A stretch of DNA of 64,000 bases, from contig JAGTXZ010000010.1 in the NCBI GenBank assembly GCA_018398575.1, positions 2,790,001 to 2,854,000 on the forward strand, read 5' to 3'. Source of the DNA: Ampelomyces quisqualis. Taxonomy: Eukaryota > Ascomycota > Dothideomycetes > Pleosporales > Phaeosphaeriaceae. A program made the position numbers and the translations under genes. Under the pieces are notes generated by a model that was given only the letters and a program-made list of their open reading frames with translations, was not told the origin of the DNA and made no database searches. Of this stretch, positions 56,821 to 64,000 are shown in pieces; the first letter of the stretch is position 1; each line of letters starts with the position of its first letter.

Positions 56821-56949
56821 TCTAAAGGCGCAGATAGAAGTATAGTAACATAACACTAAAAGAAAACAAAATATTTTAACAATTCTAAAAGAAATAGCTA
56901 GACAGAGAACCTATTACTATATATACTATTGTTAATAGAATAACAGTTA

Positions 56950-59900
56950 CCTCTGTAATAATTAATACTAAGTGTCTTACTTACGCTATAACCTTAACTA
57001 AGTTTATCTATAAGAATAAGTTAGAGCGTAAGTTAATAGCCTTAAGAGAAATTATTAGAATTACTAGAGCCTAGTCTTAGATAAAGACAGCTGTCTAGAT
57101 AAGAATTAACATTAATAAGCATAAGAAGACACTATAGGCCTATAAACTAGATAGAGACAAAGAATATAACCTAGTCCTAGGTTAACTATAGATAAACTAG
57201 TATAATGTTACTATTGCACTAGCAAAGAAATTAATATATATCTACTCTACTTAAACGCAAGTTAAGAGCTAAAAGAGAAGAAAACTCTTCTTACTATAGA
57301 ATATTACAGCTACTACGTACTTAGCCTAGCTATAGTAAGGCTAAAAGGATAAATCTTCTACCTTTATACTACGTCTATAGCAGACATCTAAAAGGCTCTA
57401 AAAACAAAACTCTAAGTAGACTCTAGGTTAGTACTTCTAGATTACCTAAAAGAGAAATATAAAACCTTCCTATGCAAGAAAGTAGACTAACTTTCTCTAG
57501 TAAAGAGACCTACTATTAATTATTCTATTAAGCTAGTAGAAAAGAATAGAAAAACTATAGAAGTGCTATAGGGCCTACTATACAGCATAATAAGAGAAGA
57601 ACTTCTTGTACTCTAGAAAGAGCTTACTTCTTACCTAGACTATAGCTTTATATAGGTAAGCTAGTTAAGCGCCTCTGCACTAGTCCTATTTATAAAGAAG
57701 GTAGAAGAGAGTCTTTAGTTCTATATAGACTACTAGGGCCTTAACGCAATTATAAGAAAGGACTAATACCTACTTCTACTTATCTAAGAGACCTTAGCTT
57801 AAAATGCTAAGGCTAAATAGTTTACTAAAGTAGATGTTATCTAGGCATTCTACAAGATGAAGTTTGCTAAAGAAGACAAATAGAAGATAGCCTTTTAGAC
57901 GCGCTTTAGCCTCTATAAGTAGCTTATAACACCCTTTAGACTTGCAAACGCTCTAAGTACATTTTAGAGATATATTAATTAGATACTAAGAGAATACTTA
58001 GATAACTTCTGTTTAGCCTATATAGATAATATGTTAATATACATAAGTAGGTTCAAGGCAAACTATAAGTAAAAGGTAAAGCTAGTAATCTAAAAACTTA
58101 GTATAGCAGAGTTATACCTAAATATATAGAAAAGCAAGTTTAGTATAAAGAAGACTAAATACCTTAGATTTATTATTAAGGCTAAGAAGAGAATAAGTAT
58201 AGACCCTAAGAAAGTAGCTGCTATACGTTTCTAAGAGCCCCCTAAGACAGTTAAGAGAGTCTAGAGTTTTGTTAGCTTTGCTAACTTCTACTAACAGTTT
58301 ATAAAAGACTTTTTAGAGCTAGCTGCTCTACTAACTAGGCTTACTAGGAAAGGCGTAGCCTTCTACTAGGGCCCTAAACAACAGATGTCCTTTAATAAGC
58401 TAAAGGAAGCTTTTGTAGCAGAACTATCTCTAGCAAACTTTAATATAGAGCTAGAAACAGTAGTAGAATGCAATACCTTAGAATAGTTAACTAGGGAAGT
58501 GTTATCTTAATATAGTAGGGATAGACGCCTTTAGGCTGTAGCTTACTACTTAGCAAAGAACATAGCTGCAGAAGCTATTTATACTATCTATAATAAAGAG
58601 CTGTTAGCTATAGTTAAGTGCCTAGAGTAGTAGAAAACTAAACTTTAAAGAGTAAAGCATTTTACTATACTTACAGACTATAAGAACCTAGAATACTTTG
58701 CTACTACATAACTGCTAACAGAAAGACACGTCTACTAGGTAGAGTTCCTTAGCACGTTTAATATTAAATTCTAATACTGCTTAGGAAACGTTAATAGTAG
58801 AGCAGATACCCTTTTTAGAAAAGAACAAGATCTTTTCTAAGGAAGAGTAGACGCGCAGGTATAGTCCTAGACCTTCTAATTATTTACTCTTACTTTAGAA
58901 ACTAAAGACAAAAAAGACCTAGTACTTGCTGCCTTCTTTGCAGCTTAGTAGAAGAATTTACTACAATAGAGAAGAGAAGAAATAGAGTAGCTTTAAAACA
59001 TGCTTATAGATAAAGACACTGCGTTAACTACTTTTCTTGTAGCTTAGCAAAGAAATATACTACAACAAGAAAAGAAAGAAACAGAGTAGCTCTAAAACAT
59101 GCTTATAGACAAAGACGCTGCGTTAACTACTTCTCTTACAGCTTAGCAAAGAGATGCACTATAACAGAGAAAGAAAGAAATAGAGTAGCTCTAAAACGTG
59201 CTTATAGATAAAGACGCTGTATTAACTACTCTTCTTGCAGCTTAGCAGAAGAATGCACTATAACAAAGAGAGGAAGAAACAGAGTAGCTCTAAAACGCGC
59301 TTATAGACAAAGACGCTGCGTTAAAGAAAGAGAACATTGCCTATAACTAAGGTTTAAGAGAAAGAAACGTTGCCTATAACTAAGGCGCTAGAAAACCTTC
59401 TAAAGCAAGAGACATTCTAGATACTACTAAAGAAACTGCAGTACTACGCAAGATAACGCCTAAGCAAGGTCCTTATACAAACAAACACTCTAAAGACCTA
59501 ATAGAGCCTACTATTAAGAAATTGTAGGAACAGGCTGTCTGTATAAATAAAGCCTACTAATTAGCAGTTAACGCTATTAGAACAGGACAGCAAAAATTCT
59601 TTCTCTATCTAAGCCTAAAAGTTTCTCTAGTAGAGTATAGCTTAGACAACTTAGAACACCTACTCTATAAAGAGCGCAAATAGGTGCTAGAATACGTAAA
59701 CCTATAAACTTACATTATCTTAGAAGCGTATAATTCTCTAATTACTAGGCACCTAGGTAAGGAAAACATATACGCAATATTAGCAAAAGACTACTTTTAG
59801 CCTAGAATATTCTTAAGTATCTAGTAGTTTGTCTAGAACTGCGTAGTGTGTAGTAGGACAAAGCCCTAGAAGGAACTTAAATAAAGACTACTATGCCTAC

Positions 59901-61070
59901 TTCTGCTTCTAGTCTAAATATAGAAGAAATTGTTAGTAGACTTTGTTATAAGCCTTTTGCTAAGCTATAGAATGTTACACCTTATAGTAGTTACTAACTA
60001 GCTAAGTAAAAACGTAGTGCTTGTGCCTATTTTAGACCTAGAAGTTCCTACTATAGTTAAGGCATTTATTAAACAGGTAGTTACGTACTACTAGCTTCTA
60101 AACGCTATAGTGTCTAATAAAGAGTTATAATTTGTAAGTAAATTCTAGTCTTTACTCTATAACAAACTTAGAATACAAAGAAGAGTCTTAACAGTATACT
60201 ACCCTTAGATAGATAGCGCTACAGAGCAAATAAATAGTATAGTAAAAGCCTACTTAAGGGCTTTTATAAACTAGGACTAGTTAAACTAGGCTACTCTATG
60301 CCTACTAGCACAAATTGCAATAGCTAGACAAAATGCAGCGTCTACAGGCGTTAGCCTATTCTTCCTCTAGTATAAGTATAATATAAACCCTATTTAGTTA
60401 GACTTAGAATAGACTGTAAAGAACTAGCACTAGTCTAGTAACAATAAAAGAGCTACTACTAAAGCAATAGTAACTAAGATAAAAGAAATAATAGACTACG
60501 TGTAAGTAAAGATAGTAGAAGCATAATAAGAACAAGAACGCTAGGCTAATTGTTATAGATAAGAAGCCCTAAAACTCTGTATAGAAGACAAAGTATAGCT
60601 CTAGTACAGTTACTTTATATCTAACAAAAGACCTTTAAAAAAGCTAGATTAGAAAAACAAGAAATACATAGTTATAAAGATTATCTTCCTATACGTTGTA
60701 GAGCTAAGCGTACCTTCTAAGGTATACCTAAAGTTCTATATTAACTACTTCTAGCTTAATGCAGGTAATCTACTTCTACACTAGGAGTCTAATAACTAGC
60801 AACTAGAAGCAATAATAGAGAACAAAGACGTAACTAATAACAAGTTCCTTATTAACTATATTCTTATAGAATAGCAAAAGAAGAAAGGGCAAAGTATTTA
60901 GCTGTAGTACTTTACAAAATAAGTAGGATATACAGAACTAATATAGAAACTATAAGTAAATATTGCTAACACTATAGCTCTTGCTAAATAGCTAGACAAA
61001 ACTAGAATAAAATAAGACTTAGATAAGTTATTAGTAGAGCGCCTGCCCTTTCTAACTACTAAATAAAGCA
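56950..61070 (+). pseudogene. pol: pol relic of A2: protease, RT, RNase H, coiled-coil repeats, integrase, chromodomain
   Basis: Uninterrupted version of the A1 pol. Protease near 56970-57220 ('YNLVLGQLQINQYNVTIALA'). RT has YIDN near 58020 ('FCLAYIDNMLIYIS') and 'VQSFVSFANFYQQFIKDF' near 58260. RNase H near 58380-58830. Four 33-residue repeats at about 58940-59335. Integrase zinc region near 59830-59870 ('FVQNCVVCSRTK' type, both Cys retained). The core has 'LLVDFVISLLLSYRML' near 59935, 'AIVSNKELQFVSKFQSLL' near 60110 and 'TEQINSIVKAYLRAF' near 60225. Chromodomain near 60840-61010. The catalytic Asp-to-Asn change in RT and integrase parallels A1. Confidence 0.86.
58940..59335 (+). repeat. 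99-bp in-frame coiled-coil repeat in A2 pol, four units
   Basis: Equivalent positions recur at 59001, 59100, 59199 and 59298, exactly 99 bp apart. Each unit encodes a Glu/Gln/Leu-rich 33-residue segment as in A1, with one more copy. Confidence 0.9.
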
Positions 61071-61079
61071 CATTAAGAG

Positions 61080-63080
61080 AAAAAAGAGAAGAAAGAGAAA
61101 TTATAGGTACGCATAACAAGTATAAGAACAGATAACAGCGTTATACACAAGAGAGATTAGTAGAAAAAGAATAAACTTAGGACAAGCATAAAAAAAACCT
61201 AAGGCATAAGAAATAATACAGTAGCGCACTTAGTTACGTTTAGAAACAATGCCTAACGCTAAAAAGTAACTAATAGAGAGAATGCAAAGATACTATAATA
61301 GACAGAAGCCTAAGACTAAGAGCTTTAGTAGAAGGTAGAGAAGAAAGAAAATGCTTATATCTATTCTATTAGCTAACCTACAACTGCCTTAACTAGTTAA
61401 CAGCTAAGATATAACTAGCAGTTAACAGTCTCTAGGCTCTAAATATAAAGAACCTAAATGCTAAATACAAAAACTAATGCAACAATCCTACTAAGCACCT
61501 AGAATAACTTAGGAATAAAAAGAGAAGAGTTTAGAAGCTTAGCGTTAACAGATTAATAGCTAAAGAATGCAAGAGGAAGAGCCTAGATTAACTCTAGATA
61601 TCTAGCTACTTAAGCTAAGTAATAGCTAGTTAAGACACAGCATAGCATAAATCTTTAAAGGGCCTAAAAAAACTTAAGAAAAAAGTATAGAATTCTAATA
61701 CTTAGACTGCGCTAGACTACAAGGACTAGTAAGAATAGTAACGTTTGCAACAGAAGTAGAGCTACAAGAACCTATAAGCCTAAGACATAGAGCGCAACAT
61801 CTATTCTAATATATAAGTAGTATTAAAAAATATAAGATTAGTTTTATAAGGTCTAGGCTTAGTAATAAAACAAAGGCAGAGACTACAAAAAAAAGTCTAT
61901 TACTATAGAAATTACCTACAAGCGCTACACAGAAACTATAGCAAAGACACTACACGCTAGAGCCTACCTCTCTACTATTAGAGAGCGTAATAGTTGCTAT
62001 TACTAAATAATTAGTCTTAGCCTATACCTTTGCGTCATATATAGGCTTCTTACAAATGTTAGACTCTATTATATTAAAGTAACAGAGTAGCCTGTTAGTA
62101 GTACAGAAGGCGTTGCTAACGTAAAAAACCTAGAAGCTTATGCTAGAGATCTGTATGTTATGCTCTTTAGCCTAATTAAATATTAGTAGAATGTATAGAA
62201 ACGCTGCAAGAGAACAAAACCTTAGTAGAAGAGAAATAAATTAAAAACAACTTATATTAGTGTAGAGCTACTGTACGCTAGCGCTAATATTATTAAGCTT
62301 GCAAATAATAGTGTTCTGCTTAACAAGAAGCTGCTAAAGGAGCTAGTAGATGTCTACTAGGATATTAACCTTAGTAACCTTGCGCGTTAGACTCTAGTAG
62401 CTAGACTTGTTACTACTGCAAGACTTTGCTTAAGTAGCCCTAAGCTTGTTAACAAAGTTAGAACAGAGACTAGTAATTATATACTGCGTTAACAGCTACT
62501 TAACCTTAGAATTGCAAGCAAGGGCGTTACAAAGCAAGATAACTATAATTTTAAAGTAATTGTTAACTTAGAAAGTTATTAGAATTAACTAGATAAGTAA
62601 AAGAATATAGTAGTTAACTTACAGGCCTATATATAATGTGCGCATTCTTGCACTAAGCGCAAGTGCTTTTACTACAAGTAATCTTGCACTTAGACTTGTT
62701 ACTCTTAAGCTAAGTAATAGCGCAGCCTAGATAACACAGTAGGTTAAGCTTAGCCTTAATAATAATCTTAGGTCTGTCCTATTACTAGTTAGTAACATGC
62801 CTAGACCTAGCTTAGCGCTACAGATATAATACTTACAACAGAGGAGTTAACAGCGCAATACTTAGCAGGAGAGCTATAAGAAGTGTATAGACTTAGCATC
62901 TTTGCAAATAGTAGCATAGGCGTAGAAGATGTATAAGTTAACAAGAAAGGTAATACGTAAGCGTATATACAGAAGGCAAGGCTAGTGTAGTATATAGTAC
63001 TACCTAAAAAGAGAAGTAAGAGTGCAGAATAACAGATCTAGGTAAAGTAATTTTTATTTTAATAGTTGCGCAGGTCTAAG
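61080..63080 (+). pseudogene. Extra 3' ORF of A2, unknown family
   Basis: Collinear with 22700-24700 in A1 throughout; a segment near 62265 reads 'VELLYASANIIKLANNSVLL'. Conservation of this 2-kb unit in two complete copies and one truncated relative shows it belongs to the A family and is not a chance insertion. No domain recognised. Confidence 0.45.
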
Positions 63081-63108
63081 CGCACCTAGCGCTAGAGCAG
63101 GAGAATTA

Positions 63109-63342
63109 TGTAATAGGCTGCTGCCTAGTTAGTTCTTAGTTATAGAAAAACTTTAGCTTACTAAACTAGAACACCAAAAATCCTCTAGGCTAGTACACTA
63201 AAAACAGTTCTAGACTAGAGCGCCTAAACCCTCTAGACTAGACTGCCTTAGGACTATAAAAACCTTCTAGATAGCAATTAGGATAGGTTACAAATTTACG
63301 TCTTTATTTCCTAGCAACTACTCTTAGAGTCTGCCTCTTATA
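63109..63342 (+). repeat. 3' LTR of A2
   Basis: 234 bp, TGTAATAGGCTGCTGCC to CTGCCTCTTATA, with an internal deletion relative to the other A1/A2 LTRs. Preceded by GAGCAGGAGAATTA, the likely polypurine tract. Confidence 0.92.
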
Positions 63343-63344
63343 AT

Positions 63345-63633
63345 ATGCAAATACATACTACATCTAATACCTTATAAAGGCTTAGTAACAGATTATGCAA
63401 GAGATAGTAGAAGTAGCGCTAAAAGTAATCTAAATCTACTTTAACTTAGTTGCTACCTTAACTATAAATATAAGCCTATTGCATTAGATAGAGAATAAGT
63501 TTTCCTTGTCCTTCTGTACAAGACCTATAAGTGTATAGCTAAATCTAAAATCTCTAATATAACACGCACTTCTATATGCCTCTGATACGTATCTAATTTA
63601 ATCCTAATAGCTGTACCTACTTACGTTGTTATA
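63345..63633 (+). repeat. 5' LTR of B2, 5'-truncated
   Basis: 289 bp from ATGCAAATACATACTACATC to GTTGTTATA, collinear with the 299-bp B1 LTR except for the missing terminal TGTAACAAGCAC. Confidence 0.85.
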
Positions 63634-64000
63634 TTACAAGAAAAACTTTGTCCTGCTAGTAATAGTATTTAAATAATATTGCAATTTACTTTTGAAAAGA
63701 TTGCGTTAAAACGTACAGAACAACATCTAAATTAGATCTGTTTCTAACCTTAAATCTATTAAACACAGTTAGGATCTCTTAGATCTCTTAACAGCTAAAG
63801 CCTTTAGGTTTAGATCTTCTTATTAACGTATAGTTAGGATTACTTTAGTAAAAGTCGCGTTTAGCACTAAGATAGAGACTTAGCAACTATTAACAACCTA
63901 GGAGTATTAGAGACAACACTAATAACTCCCTCAAAAGCTATACTAGCACTAACACCTAGAGAATCCTAAGAAGACTCTATATTAACTGTTACGACCTAGT
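63345..64000 (+). mobile_element. Second B-type retrotransposon (B2), 5' part, runs off the window
   Basis: An LTR of B type (63345-63633) without its first 12 or so bases, followed by the B internal start TTACAAGAAAAACTTTGTCC and the beginning of the gag region as in B1 (up to about 13215). More mutated than B1 (for example TTGCGTTAAAACGTACAGAA against TCGCGTTGAAACGTCTAGAA). The element abuts the 3' LTR of A2 with only two bases between. The remainder lies outside. Confidence 0.85.

Larger units (their letters stand above)
55325..63342 (+). mobile_element. LTR retrotransposon A2 (chromoviral Ty3/Gypsy), uninterrupted copy
   Basis: 8018 bp, same layout as A1 and useful as the empty-site control for the B1 insertion. 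LTRs are 258 and 234 bp; the 3' LTR lacks about 24-28 bp around the AGAAGGTTCTAAACTAGAAC block. Flanking five bases (TTAGC and ATATG) do not match, so there is no target duplication, unlike A1. It contains four, not three, 99-bp coiled-coil repeats. Heavy mutation. Confidence 0.92.

Noticed and set aside
1..64000. tRNA or rRNA genes
   Set aside because: No cloverleaf-like or conserved rRNA blocks were noticed by eye; a dedicated search could still find a mutated copy.

Overview
The window looks like a transposon-packed, AT-rich, strongly mutated compartment of a filamentous ascomycete genome. The repertoire is typical of Pezizomycotina: chromodomain-bearing Gypsy elements, a large Gypsy element with coding potential beyond pol, Copia, hAT and Plavaka-type transposases. 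Almost every recognisable coding stretch is riddled with TAA/TAG stops where a Gln or Trp codon is expected, and catalytic Asp/Gly/Glu codons are often changed to Asn/Ser/Lys. This is the footprint of repeat-induced point mutation (RIP). By eye the damage follows a narrow context: C between a pyrimidine and a purine (TCA, CCA, TCG, CCG, and TGA, TGG on the other strand) is nearly gone, while ACA, GCA, TGT and TGC persist. No counts were run. The species cannot be named from this sequence; a plant-associated fungus with a two-compartment genome is only an inference.

Layout. 1-6751: damaged DNA with a Plavaka-like transposase relic (about 2440-5150), a second unidentified relic and two tandem arrays. 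6752-32834: two abutting head-to-tail copies of an unidentified repeat (C1, C2). C2 was split by Gypsy element A1 (9953-24989, TSD AATAT), which was itself split by the younger Gypsy element B1 (12559-19654, TSD GCTTT). C2 was also hit by Copia element F (27217-32755, minus strand, TSD CTAGT). 32835-38430: a 3' remnant of an A-like element next to a minus-strand Gypsy element G that has lost its 3' half.

38580-39880 is the only stretch of ordinary base composition that holds an intact gene: a 180-codon secreted, cysteine-containing protein (38675-39217, minus) with a plausible promoter and poly(A) signal. It is the best candidate for a functional gene here and fits an effector-like profile.

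39880-43258: AT-rich DNA, degenerate repeats, a 5' remnant of another A-like element, and the C-terminal part of a hAT transposase. 43259-53832: a 10.6 kb Gypsy element (H) with identical-length LTRs inserted in that hAT gene. 53996-54837: a little-mutated non-autonomous element (D) with terminal inverted repeats, a large internal foldback and a 3' end shared with C. 55325-63342: a second full-length A copy (A2), followed by the 5' part of another B copy that runs off the window. Target duplications and uninterrupted copies allow the insertion order to be read: C before A1 before B1, C before F, hAT before H.
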